Virus record (IMG/VR): IMGVR_UViG_3300037189_004533
Span: 1 to 24,574 of that record
From: a virus
Strand: one strand, 5' to 3'
DNA: 24,574 nucleotides
In this document: one piece after another, positions 6,233 to 13,770 of the stretch
Position numbering within the stretch: the first letter of the stretch is position 1
How the letters are laid out: the number at the start of each line of letters is the position of its first letter
Translations under genes and position numbers: made by a program
The notes under the pieces: model-generated
Database searches by the model: none
What the model was told of the DNA's origin: nothing
The model's input: only the letters and a program-made list of their open reading frames with translations

Positions 6233-7812
6233 TGGCTGGTTACGAGCTTTCTCGCGATGCTGATGGGAACGTCATCCTTGTTCCAGCTACAACCCAACCC
6301 CAGAAACCCAAGGGTTTTTTGGAGGATGCGGCAAGCAAGGCTAGAGAGTACTTTCTGCCAAGGGGTTCTGATTTTACGGAGGGAACCGCCGCCGCCTACG
6401 GGGCTGGTCGAGACATAAGCCAGCGCGGTTATGGAAATCTCAAGACCAATCCTTTGTATGGGGCGGGTCAGATTATTGGCGGTTCTGCCTTGTCCGCCAT
6501 ATCCCCACTGGCTGGGGCCACTGAATACGTCACCAAGCCTGTTGGCAGAACCCTTGGGCCTGCTCCCGAGCATGCTGCTGAAATTGCAAGTATGTTTGTC
6601 CCCCTCCCTTCTAAAGGTGCGTCCATGTTCAAGCTTCGCCCCAAAGCAGCCCCTGTATCTGAGCTTGCTAACATTCCAAGAGAGTTTTCCTATCTGCCTA
6701 GGGACATGCAGGAGACAATCAACGCAATGCCTCCTGCCGATAGGGCGCAAGTGTTTCAGGTATTGCGGGAAGGAGGGGCAGGGGCACCGACTGCTGCTGC
6801 TCGTCCTGCTGCGCCGTCTGCTGCATCTGAAGCAGTGGAAACTGCCAGATCTATCAGCCCGGTAGATTTAGCGATACAACAGAACCGCAATCCGGGGCGT
6901 TTTGTTAACCCGGAAACTGGCATGCCTCAGTCGGTAAGAGATCCTTTGACTGGTCAAATGAGGCCAGCAATGGGCGCTATCCATGACCCGTTTGAAGCGC
7001 TTGCTCAAAGGGTGAGCGAAATTCCTGGACCTGTGGATTATCTTACAAGGCCACGGCCAGTGATTAACCCCGACACTGGGTATCAACTTCAATCAATCTT
7101 GCCCAATGGCAGATTTGGGCCGGGCCGCACTGAATTTACCCCTGGCCAGCGAATTGCACAGGGAACGGCCATTGGCGCGCCTTTGGTTGCTGCCGGGGTT
7201 GGCCTGAACAATGTAATGCAAGCCCCTTCTGCAACTGCCGCAACCGGACCTAGGGATATGGATCGCGGTAATTCTTTGGGCGTAGATGAACTGTCTGCTT
7301 ACCCTTCTGGTGCAGTTCGCAGGAGCCTGAACCGCACCAATGAGCTTGGGGTTGACGAACTTTCAGCTTACCCTGCCGGTGCGGTTCATAATTACAATCG
7401 CGGCAATGCCCCAGGCGTAGATGAGCTTTCAGCTTATCCTAGGAGCCCGGTCCAATTGGCTAGACAGCGCATGGCCGCAGCTCAGGCCACTGGGGAAAGA
7501 GCCCCGGCTCCCCCACGCCGCCCGGATGATGGCATCATGTCCAAAATCTTTTCTGGTCAGGACTACCAGTCAACCAATGCGCTCTCATCTGATCCAAGGA
7601 CTCGTGGCTACAGCGCTCCTGTAGTACAGGACAAGCGAATCAATTGGGGCGACTCTGACAGCGCTGCTGACTTCTTCCGTGCTGACAAAGCATTGAGGGC
7701 TCAGCAGGCGGCGGATGAAGGAATGAGGCGCGGCGGCGCGGCCAATGCCAAGCCTGATTCGGTTCACAAGGCGCTTGAGATCATTCATCATCTCTTGACT
7801 CGCGGCCACTAA
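6232..7812 (+). CDS. Putative internal virion / ejection protein with GVDELSAYP repeats
   Basis: A 526-residue product starting at ATG 6232 (GGAG at 6221-6224); an overlapping GTG at 6229 is a less likely start. No enzyme domain is recognised. Residues about 75-110 are Gly/Ala-rich and hydrophobic, and could interact with membrane. A central Ala/Pro-rich region follows. Three near-identical GVDELSAYP units occur at about residues 350, 373 and 395 (periods 69 and 66 nt). The C-terminus carries a short amphipathic helix, DSVHKALEIIHHLLTRGH, like terminal helices in other proteins here. Its place between portal and a hydrolase-bearing gene matches ejection proteins of short-tailed phages. Existence of the gene is near certain; the role is inferred from position and composition. 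Confidence 0.8.
   Translation: MAGYELSRDADGNVILVPATTQPQKPKGFLEDAASKAREYFLPRGSDFTEGTAAAYGAGRDISQRGYGNLKTNPLYGAGQIIGGSALSAISPLAGATEYVTKPVGRTLGPAPEHAAEIASMFVPLPSKGASMFKLRPKAAPVSELANIPREFSYLPRDMQETINAMPPADRAQVFQVLREGGAGAPTAAARPAAPSAASEAVETARSISPVDLAIQQNRNPGRFVNPETGMPQSVRDPLTGQMRPAMGAIHDPFEALAQRVSEIPGPVDYLTRPRPVINPDTGYQLQSILPNGRFGPGRTEFTPGQRIAQGTAIGAPLVAAGVGLNNVMQAPSATAATGPRDMDRGNSLGVDELSAYPSGAVRRSLNRTNELGVDELSAYPAGAVHNYNRGNAPGVDELSAYPRSPVQLARQRMAAAQATGERAPAPPRRPDDGIMSKIFSGQDYQSTNALSSDPRTRGYSAPVVQDKRINWGDSDSAADFFRADKALRAQQAADEGMRRGGAANAKPDSVHKALEIIHHLLTRGH
7267..7455 (+). repeat. Three tandem in-frame repeats (GVDELSAYP)
   Basis: The units start at 7279, 7348 and 7414. Each encodes GVDELSAYP, preceded by Asn-x-x and followed by a proline or glycine turn and (A/P)V. 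The nucleotide copies differ at synonymous positions, so the protein motif rather than the DNA seems to be conserved. Confidence 0.85.
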
Positions 7813-7824
7813 AGGGTCCTGACC

Positions 7825-9888
7825 ATGAAGCGCAACTCCATCAGCGAAGCCCTGCGCATCGCCCGCAAGCGCTATGCCCTTGGTGGGGGTGACTATGGTC
7901 AGGCAACCTATGAACAGTTGATGCGGGATTTGGCGGCTCAAAAGAAGCTGCCACTTCCACAGATTGCGCCACTGACGGATGGTGGCCAGCCTAATACGCA
8001 GACACCGGACGCCCCAAGCGCGCCTGCCGACAAAACGCCTGACGCCCTGCCCAGCGATACTACACCAGTGCGCAGGCCCCCAGATGGCGGCGGTGGTGGG
8101 GGCGATGGATTTGCGCCTGCGTATCAGGGAATGCCAACCGGCAAAGATGCGGCGCTCCCGTCTGCAATGCCGGAAGCCATTGACCTGACTACTGGTCAGC
8201 CATCTGGCAAAACGGGATTTGGCCCGTTGGATCGTGCTATAGCTGACCCTGTAGCAACAGTAGGTAATGCCGCATTTGGTTTTGTCCCGGTTCTTGGCCC
8301 GTTAAACACAGTATCAGGTTTGCTTGGCGGCCCTACTTTTATGGGCATGACAAAGGGTGCTTTAAATTCGCTATCTAAAGATGCGCAGCCAACTGGCGCT
8401 ATTCCATCCAATGTGCAGAATCTTGTTTCTGATCAAGCTGATGGCGGCGGTGACGCGCCTGTTGGCTCTGGTCGCGGCTCAGTGGTTGAAAGTCTGCATG
8501 ACCGTGCAATGGCGCAATATGCAGATGCCAAGGGTCATGCTTTGAGCCAAGACCCTAATGCCGACAGAATGGCCATGGCTGCCATGATGTACGGGGAGAC
8601 CCGTGGCAAAGGCGATGCAATGCCTGCTGGCATGAGCGCAATTAACAGGTCTATGGCCCTTAACCAGCCTGTCAGCGCGATCATTGCGCAGCCAAATCAA
8701 TATAAGGGATACAATCCGGGGGCTATGAGGGCCGTTGCTGACCCAAGCAAGATTGCCAATCCCATGGAGCGCCAAGCTGCCATCAATTCCATCCAGAAAG
8801 CTACGGATGTTATGACAGGCAAAGCCGAGGGTGCTTATGGTAGGGGAACGCCGTATGGAAGCGTCACCAGCTTTAACAAAGCTACGCCCGCCTACAACTA
8901 CAATACCCCCAGCCAAGGGGCTGTGAAGGGCAGCGCTGTCGTTGGTGAGCCCCACACATTCTACACGGTTAACAACCTTGCTGGCCCATTGGCTAGGGCG
9001 CAAGCGAAGGCAGATCAGGCTGCCCGTGCAAAGGCTGAACAGGAGCAGATTGCTCAGCAAATAGATGATTCGGTCTCAACACCTGGCGGGACCGGAAGCG
9101 CGACAACCCCCACAGGAACAGCCGGGCAAGGCGCAGCGCAAGTAGCGTCTAATGATCCTGGCATTGGGTTGGGTGGGCCACTAGGCGGCGCTCCTGCTGG
9201 TGGCGTTTCTGGCGGCACTGCGCCGGGTGCTGCGCCTGCTGCTACTGCGGCTCCTGCTGATGACGATGCGGCTCCCAGCGCAAGCCCTAGTGTTAATTCT
9301 GACGCCGTGTCTTCTCCTGCTGGAACGGGACCGGCCCCATCTGGGGATGTGTCTGGTACTGCATCAGCGCCCGGAACTTCTCCGGGGTCAACAGGATCTT
9401 CTGCTACACCTGGCAGCACACCGGGCGCGTCAACACCCGGCACAACTGCTGCTCCGTCAGAAGCACCAACCACCTCCAGCCTTGTCTCCGTGACGGACCC
9501 AAGTATGGCACCCGCAGTTGGGCCTCCATTGGGCCAGCCAGCGCCACCACCGCCACCTCCTGAAGATAAAGACGAAGAAGACGACGACGACGAAGGTGAT
9601 GATGAAGGCGAAGGCGAAGGCGAAGGCGAGGGTGGTGAAGGCGGAGGTGGTGAAGGTGGGGGCGGCGGCGAAGGTGGCGGGGGAGGCGAAGGCGGAGGCG
9701 GCGAAAAACGTGGTGGGCTTATAGCTCCTCACGTTAAGAAAGCTTTGCGCCTTACTGAAAGGCCTGTGAAGCGCGTCAAGCTAAAGCCTCATGTGTCTTC
9801 TACCAAAAATCCTGACACCCAAAAAATGGTAAAGACAGCCATCGATCTTTTGGATAAAAGGAGGAAACAGCGCTCTAAACGGGGGTAA
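7825..9888 (+). CDS. Internal virion protein with SleB-type cell-wall hydrolase domain
   Basis: A 687-residue multidomain product. The N-terminus has an amphipathic helix ending in Gly-Gly (SISEALRIARKRYALGG). After a Pro-rich linker, residues about 141-175 are hydrophobic (PVATVGNAAFGFVPVLGPL and onward). Residues about 225-380 look like the SleB/Hydrolase_2 fold: AAMMYGETRGKG carries the likely catalytic Glu (about 258), followed by AINRS and a QYKGYNPG substrate-side motif. Such domains cut peptidoglycan, and in a virion would open the wall during DNA ejection. Residues about 415-620 are low-complexity Ala/Gly/Pro/Ser with an acidic Glu/Asp-Gly tract at the end, then a strongly basic C-terminal tail. 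It follows the previous gene by 12 nt. The hydrolase call is by pattern and fairly firm; virion location is inferred. Confidence 0.82.
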   Translation: MKRNSISEALRIARKRYALGGGDYGQATYEQLMRDLAAQKKLPLPQIAPLTDGGQPNTQTPDAPSAPADKTPDALPSDTTPVRRPPDGGGGGGDGFAPAYQGMPTGKDAALPSAMPEAIDLTTGQPSGKTGFGPLDRAIADPVATVGNAAFGFVPVLGPLNTVSGLLGGPTFMGMTKGALNSLSKDAQPTGAIPSNVQNLVSDQADGGGDAPVGSGRGSVVESLHDRAMAQYADAKGHALSQDPNADRMAMAAMMYGETRGKGDAMPAGMSAINRSMALNQPVSAIIAQPNQYKGYNPGAMRAVADPSKIANPMERQAAINSIQKATDVMTGKAEGAYGRGTPYGSVTSFNKATPAYNYNTPSQGAVKGSAVVGEPHTFYTVNNLAGPLARAQAKADQAARAKAEQEQIAQQIDDSVSTPGGTGSATTPTGTAGQGAAQVASNDPGIGLGGPLGGAPAGGVSGGTAPGAAPAATAAPADDDAAPSASPSVNSDAVSSPAGTGPAPSGDVSGTASAPGTSPGSTGSSATPGSTPGASTPGTTAAPSEAPTTSSLVSVTDPSMAPAVGPPLGQPAPPPPPPEDKDEEDDDDEGDDEGEGEGEGEGGEGGGGEGGGGGEGGGGGEGGGGEKRGGLIAPHVKKALRLTERPVKRVKLKPHVSSTKNPDTQKMVKTAIDLLDKRRKQRSKRG
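9585..9711 (+). repeat. Low-complexity Glu/Asp/Gly-coding tract
   Basis: Simple GAA/GGC/GGT codon alternation encodes an Asp/Glu run and then Glu-Gly and poly-Gly repeats inside the hydrolase gene. Such tracts are prone to length change by slippage and make the encoded linker flexible and acidic. Confidence 0.8.
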
Positions 9889-9893
9889 AGGCG

Positions 9894-11486
9894 ATGTCTG
9901 ATTGCGATGTAATTGCGTCTTTTATAAAAGAATTTTGCATTTTTAGATCTACTGCTAACAGAACCTACAAAAATTCTGCTGGCAAAAAAATGCAGTGGAT
10001 CTTAGATCTGCGCCTAGCCATGTTGAATGGCTTCATCCTTGATGAGGTAGCAACCCAATTTTGGGATATGTTTGGCGATGTGGATTGCCAACTTGCTGGC
10101 ATTGAAATGGCTGGCATCCCATTGGTGTCTGCCATTGCTCTTGAAGGTCATAAGCGTGGGAAAGACGTTTCGGCGCTCATTGTTCGCGTCAAGCGCAAGA
10201 AGCACATGGCTGCGGAGATTATTGAAGGAGCGCCAAGTGGCAAACCAATTCTTTTGATAGATGACTCTATCAATTCTGGCCGCAATGCAGAGCTTGCCAA
10301 AAAGAAGCTTGAGGCAGCAGGGCTTCGCGTTACTGGGCTGTTTTGCCTTGTTGATTTTCGGTCTAATTCGGGCATCAATTGGCGCGTATCCAACAAGATA
10401 GAAGTTACAAGCTTGTTGGATCTTGGCAGTTTGGATCTTCAATACTCTCGTGCCCATGCTCCAATTGCAAAATATGAGGTCAAATGGTCTTTTGCGGCAC
10501 CCAATCCAAAACTTGACTTTGCCGTAGCCAAATCAACGCCTGTAATTTGGGAAGACAAGATTATTTTTGGGTCTGATTCGGGAATTGTGTGGGGCGTTGA
10601 GAAGAATACCGGGCGAATTTGCTGGCAATTCAAGACCAATGACTGCACTGGCAAGGGAGTCTTGTCTTCTCCTGCTGTTCAGAACAGAAATGTCTATTTC
10701 GGTTCCTATGACGGCACTCTTTACTGTTTGGATGCCAATACAGGGCGTCAAATATGGGCAAGCATGTGCTGCGCTTGGATTGGATCTAGCCCAGTAATCC
10801 ATAATGGCAAGCTTTACATTGGGCTAGAGTTCAAAAGCTCAACGCAGGGCGGCGCAATAGCTTGTTTTGACCTAAATGGCCAAATGTTGTGGACCAAGCC
10901 AACTGTTAAGCAGCTTCATTCCTCACCAATCATCGATGTTCGTGATGGCAAAAGCTATCTAATCACAGGGACCAATGATTGCGACCTGTTTGCGCTTGAC
11001 CCAGATACCGGCGCTGTCATCTCGCATGTTAAAACTGGTGGCCCTACAAAATATCATTGCGCTACATGGGGCAGTAGGGCTGTGGCCTGCGCTTTTGATG
11101 CGATCTACGTTTGGAACTACGTGACCGGGGATGTGCTTCTCAAGCTAGAAACCGAAGATATCAATTACTCCAGACCTTTGGTGGTTGGGGACATAGCATT
11201 CTGCGGGTCTGCTGACGGCAACCTGTACATGATCAACATGCTCTCTTGCGAAGTTGTCGGCCAGATTGATGTTGAAGAGAAGATCCATTCATCGCCTGCG
11301 CTTATTGATGGGCTTGTCTGGGTTGGCACATCAGCAGGCGAATTGATTGCAATCGACCCTATAAACTTTGAAATGATGTACAGGTATGCATTCCCGGAAA
11401 GAATCACTTGTACGCCCGTATCAGATGGAAATTTGATCTTTGTGTACTCGTATGACAATCGAATTTGGGCTATATCTAAAAAGTAG
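9894..11486 (+). CDS. Phosphoribosyltransferase-like domain fused to PQQ/BamB-like beta-propeller
   Basis: A 530-residue fusion. Residues about 20-190 resemble orotate phosphoribosyltransferase: KKMQWILDLR near the start, the AGIPLVSAIALE segment (about 73-84), a basic catalytic-loop-like VRVKRKKH (about 97-104), and the PRPP-binding motif ILLIDDSINSGRN (about 119-131) with its acidic pair. Residues about 195-530 contain seven PQQ/BamB-type propeller blades, with motifs such as GTLYCLDANTGRQIW and recurring S-S-P strands; the last strand (NRIWAISKK) could close the ring. There is no signal peptide, so unlike BamB or PQQ dehydrogenases it should be cytoplasmic. DNA at the 5' end is very AT-rich (17 of 60 G/C at 9901-9960) compared with its neighbours. 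It lies 5 nt after the hydrolase gene, so is likely expressed late. Domain calls are firm; reaction and role are unknown. Confidence 0.85.
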   Translation: MSDCDVIASFIKEFCIFRSTANRTYKNSAGKKMQWILDLRLAMLNGFILDEVATQFWDMFGDVDCQLAGIEMAGIPLVSAIALEGHKRGKDVSALIVRVKRKKHMAAEIIEGAPSGKPILLIDDSINSGRNAELAKKKLEAAGLRVTGLFCLVDFRSNSGINWRVSNKIEVTSLLDLGSLDLQYSRAHAPIAKYEVKWSFAAPNPKLDFAVAKSTPVIWEDKIIFGSDSGIVWGVEKNTGRICWQFKTNDCTGKGVLSSPAVQNRNVYFGSYDGTLYCLDANTGRQIWASMCCAWIGSSPVIHNGKLYIGLEFKSSTQGGAIACFDLNGQMLWTKPTVKQLHSSPIIDVRDGKSYLITGTNDCDLFALDPDTGAVISHVKTGGPTKYHCATWGSRAVACAFDAIYVWNYVTGDVLLKLETEDINYSRPLVVGDIAFCGSADGNLYMINMLSCEVVGQIDVEEKIHSSPALIDGLVWVGTSAGELIAIDPINFEMMYRYAFPERITCTPVSDGNLIFVYSYDNRIWAISKK

Positions 11487-11499
11487 CAGGGGTTTAGCC

Positions 11500-11889
11500 A
11501 TGCAAAGCTCAAGTTCTAACGCATATTTAATGCGAGACCACAAAGATTGGTCTGAGCATGGAGATTTTGAAAAGACTGGCGGGAAATTGTCCCACATGTC
11601 TCCAGACGAATTTTTGGGAAAGTCAAAGCCCCTCAACATGGACGGGGATGACAAAAACCTTATCCATCATTTTAAAAAGAAAATTGAGAAGGGGCACAAG
11701 TTAGACCCGTTGGCTTTGTACCCCGGCAAAGGGCAAGATGGCCGCCACCGCGCGCATGCAGCTAAGCAGTTGGGAATTAAAAAGGTTCCGGTCATTACTT
11801 GGCCGAGTAAAGCAAAGGGCGGCTCTATTGTTGAGCGAGCGCTTGTGCTAACGTCTAAACCGGCAAGTCGCCAACGGGGACGCCCGTAA
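11500..11889 (+). CDS. ParB/sulfiredoxin-fold (ParB N-domain-like) protein
   Basis: A 129-residue product from ATG 11500, which has AGGGG a few bases upstream; a longer frame from 11440 overlaps the previous gene and lacks a better site. After MSPDEFL (about 33-39) and a helix, residues about 69-100 read DPLALYPGKG then DGRHRAHAAKQLGIKKVPVI. The GxxRxxAA motif is the conserved nucleotide-binding box of the ParB/Srx fold. There is no ParB helix-turn-helix or dimerisation domain, so this is not a canonical parS-binding ParB. Stand-alone and fused domains of this type are common in phages and mobile elements, variously proposed as nucleases, CTP/ATPases or modifiers. The tail is basic. It is probably co-transcribed with the propeller fusion 13 nt upstream. 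Confidence 0.82.
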   Translation: MQSSSSNAYLMRDHKDWSEHGDFEKTGGKLSHMSPDEFLGKSKPLNMDGDDKNLIHHFKKKIEKGHKLDPLALYPGKGQDGRHRAHAAKQLGIKKVPVITWPSKAKGGSIVERALVLTSKPASRQRGRP

Positions 11890-11906
11890 CCTAGCTAGGA
11901 GCCATC

Positions 11907-13040
11907 ATGTCTGACATGGCAAAACAGGCCCGCGCGGCCATGAAAGCTAAGGCTCAACGCCTTGGCAGTGATCGTCCAACCGAAAAAGTTGATTCGTCTT
12001 CTTGGAGCCCCCCGGAACTTTTGAACGCTGATGCGAAGACTGGCATGCGCCCGATTTCGCGCCGCGCGTACAAGTCCGGCGGCAAGGTTCAGGGCGCTAA
12101 GGGATCTGCCAACATGGGAAAAGCTCCCAGGTCTGGAAATAAACCCCTTACGGCTGATTCGTTTGTGAACAAGGACTTGAAGGAAGCTAATGCGGAGCGC
12201 GAAGGCGTTAAGCACATTGGTGGCTTGAAGTCCGGTGGCCGCGCTAAAAAGCTTGGTGGCGGACCCATGAGCGCGCCCATGCCTGCAAGCATTGCGAACG
12301 CCCAAAACATGATGGATCGCGCCAAGGCCACCTCCGGGGTTCCTATTAGCAATTTGGCATCTCAAGCTCGCCCTGGCGTAAACCGGATCAAGCAGGCTAC
12401 TGGCTTCAAGAAGGGCGGATCTGCCGCCAAGCATGAAGACGTTGCCGAAGACAAGGCGCTCATCAAGAAGATGGTGAAGCCATCTGCCCGCACCGGCAAG
12501 GACCTTGGCGGCGGTATGGACGGGAACGGTGATAGCGACAATGGAATGAAGAAGGGTGGCCGGGCCAAGCGCGCAACCGGCGGCGGAACCTTTTCTGGCC
12601 CTGGCTATCCCGGCAAGGTTCCCGGTGTGGTCCCCGGCGGGCGTGACCCCCATGCTCGCGGCGGAAAAACTGGCAGGGGCAAGGGCAAAACCAACATCAA
12701 CATCGTCATTGCTGGCGGCAAGCCTGCGGGCGCTGGCGATATGATGGGCAACCCCATGGGTGGCCCGACCAAGCCTCCCGGCGCTGACGGAATGCCCGGC
12801 GGCATGCCCGTTCCTGTGCCGCCTCCTGCTGGCGGTCCTGCGGCTCCCATGCCAATGCCAATGCCTATCCCAATCCCAATGGGTGGCGCTGGTGGGCCTC
12901 CCCTCATGCCCCGTAAGTCCGGTGGCCGCACGTATAGCTCCTACAAGGACATGGATGCTGGTGCTGGCGGTGGTGAGGGCCGCAAGGAAAAGACTGAGAT
13001 TGCGTCTAAGACGGCCAAGATCAGCAAGGGGAACTACTGA
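11907..13040 (+). CDS. Basic, Gly/Pro/Met-rich protein with repeated K-x-G-G motifs
   Basis: A 377-residue product with AGGAG 5 nt before ATG 11907. It is low-complexity and very basic. Short K/R-x-G-G motifs recur: YKSGGKV, LKSGGRAKK, FKKGGSAAK, MKKGGRAKR, HARGGKTGR and RKSGGRTY. Between them lie Pro/Met-rich stretches, including a PMPMPMPIPIP tract, and a hydrophobic TNINIVIAGG strand. No enzymatic domain is visible. Similar KGG-rich proteins are found in phages with this gene order and are generally uncharacterised; nucleic-acid or capsid interaction is plausible from the charge. A long reverse-strand frame over the same DNA (11895-13172) is a composition artefact. The end is followed by a double-hairpin region. 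Confidence 0.78.
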   Translation: MSDMAKQARAAMKAKAQRLGSDRPTEKVDSSSWSPPELLNADAKTGMRPISRRAYKSGGKVQGAKGSANMGKAPRSGNKPLTADSFVNKDLKEANAEREGVKHIGGLKSGGRAKKLGGGPMSAPMPASIANAQNMMDRAKATSGVPISNLASQARPGVNRIKQATGFKKGGSAAKHEDVAEDKALIKKMVKPSARTGKDLGGGMDGNGDSDNGMKKGGRAKRATGGGTFSGPGYPGKVPGVVPGGRDPHARGGKTGRGKGKTNINIVIAGGKPAGAGDMMGNPMGGPTKPPGADGMPGGMPVPVPPPAGGPAAPMPMPMPIPIPMGGAGGPPLMPRKSGGRTYSSYKDMDAGAGGGEGRKEKTEIASKTAKISKGNY

Positions 13041-13041
13041 G

Positions 13042-13071
13042 TTTGCAGCCAAGGCGCGCTTAGGCTGCAAA
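13042..13071 (+). terminator. Hairpin directly after the KGG-rich gene
   Basis: TTTGCAGCC (13042-13050) pairs exactly with GGCTGCAAA (13063-13071) around a 12-nt loop, beginning 2 nt after the TGA. No U-run follows, so it may be a transcript-stabilising or attenuating element rather than a true intrinsic terminator. Confidence 0.5.
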
Positions 13072-13114
13072 TTGGGTGGAGATGCGACCCCCCTTCGTGT
13101 CTCCACCCTCCAAT
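13071..13114 (+). promoter_or_regulatory. Second leader hairpin upstream of the 70-aa gene
   Basis: GGGTGGAGA (13074-13082) pairs with TCTCCACCC (13100-13108), and ATTGG (13071-13075) can extend the stem with CCAAT (13110-13114) past a bulge. The loop is C-rich. It touches the first hairpin and lies about 28 nt before the next start codon, so it is a candidate leader element or RNase-processing site. Confidence 0.45.
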
Positions 13115-13142
13115 CATAAGGGGGAACTGCTAGGGGGCAGTT

Positions 13143-13355
13143 ATGAAAACCACATATCAAGCCTACTACCAATATGAGCTACAGAAACTGATAAATGAGA
13201 ACATCGAGAGACTCAAAGAAGCGCTCGTAAGTTCTTATCAAATCGAGGGTTTTGACTTTTCGGGCTACCGACACCAAGTAGGTAGAGTCGAAGGACTTCG
13301 CCTAGCTCTCCAGCTTTGCGAGGATGCAGAAGCCATTGTGAATGGCAAAGAATAG
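13143..13355 (+). CDS. Small conserved phage protein
   Basis: Seventy residues from ATG 13143, with AGGGGGC about 6 nt upstream. It is mostly helical: a Tyr-rich N-terminus, an INENIERLKEAL helix, then VGRVEGLRLALQLCEDAEAIVNG, a pattern seen in small phage proteins of unknown role placed near scaffold/GroES genes. It has no membrane segment or metal motif. It lies 11 nt upstream of the co-chaperonin gene and is probably translated with it. Confidence 0.75.
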   Translation: MKTTYQAYYQYELQKLINENIERLKEALVSSYQIEGFDFSGYRHQVGRVEGLRLALQLCEDAEAIVNGKE

Positions 13356-13366
13356 GGGGACTAAAC

Positions 13367-13759
13367 ATGCCGTATATGCAGATGGATCACGAAATTGATC
13401 CGGTACAGAGCTTGAAGAACGATTTGGGTGATATCTCAGACGTTGAAGTGTTCAACAATCAGATACTGGTGGCGGTTTACATCCGCCCTCAGAAGACAAG
13501 AAGTGGCATCATCTTAACGGATAAAACAACTGAAGAAGACCGTTACCAGTCTAAGGTAGGTTTGGTGATCAAGAAGGGTCCGCAAGCTTTCCTTGATAAG
13601 TCTGGTGAATGGTTCAAGGGCATAGAAATCAACGAGGATGACTGGATCGTGTTCCGTCCGTCTGACGGTTGGAGCATTGTCGTCAACAATGTCCTGTGTC
13701 GCATGATTGACGATGTCAATATCAAGGGTCGCATCAGCCACCCTGACCAGGTTTGGTAA
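13367..13759 (+). CDS. GroES-like co-chaperonin
   Basis: A 130-residue product starting at ATG 13367 with AGGGGGA upstream; the frame extends to 13316, but that part overlaps the preceding gene. The N-terminal half shows the Cpn10 pattern: VEVFNNQILVAVYIRP, then TRSGIILTD, where GIIL corresponds to the hydrophobic tip of the GroES mobile loop that docks on GroEL, and later VGLVIKKGPQAF. The second half ends with IVVNNVLCRMIDD, matching the last strands of the fold. It is longer than bacterial GroES (about 97 aa), as in phage co-chaperonins of the T4 gp31 type, which adapt host GroEL for capsid protein folding. The location just before scaffold and capsid genes fits that job. Confidence 0.82.
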   Translation: MPYMQMDHEIDPVQSLKNDLGDISDVEVFNNQILVAVYIRPQKTRSGIILTDKTTEEDRYQSKVGLVIKKGPQAFLDKSGEWFKGIEINEDDWIVFRPSDGWSIVVNNVLCRMIDDVNIKGRISHPDQVW

Positions 13760-13770
13760 GGAGAAAAACC

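Noticed and set aside
10480-11486. Propeller as a periplasmic BamB or PQQ dehydrogenase
   Set aside because: There is no signal peptide and it is fused to a cytosolic enzyme fold; dehydrogenase catalytic residues are not recognisable.
11500-11889. Treating the ParB/Srx protein as the cognate parS-binding ParB
   Set aside because: It lacks the central helix-turn-helix and dimerisation domains needed for parS recognition.
11895-13172. 425-residue reverse-strand open frame
   Set aside because: It lies opposite the KGG-rich gene, has biased His/Arg/Ala composition, no ribosome site and no motif; it is a by-product of GC-rich codon bias.
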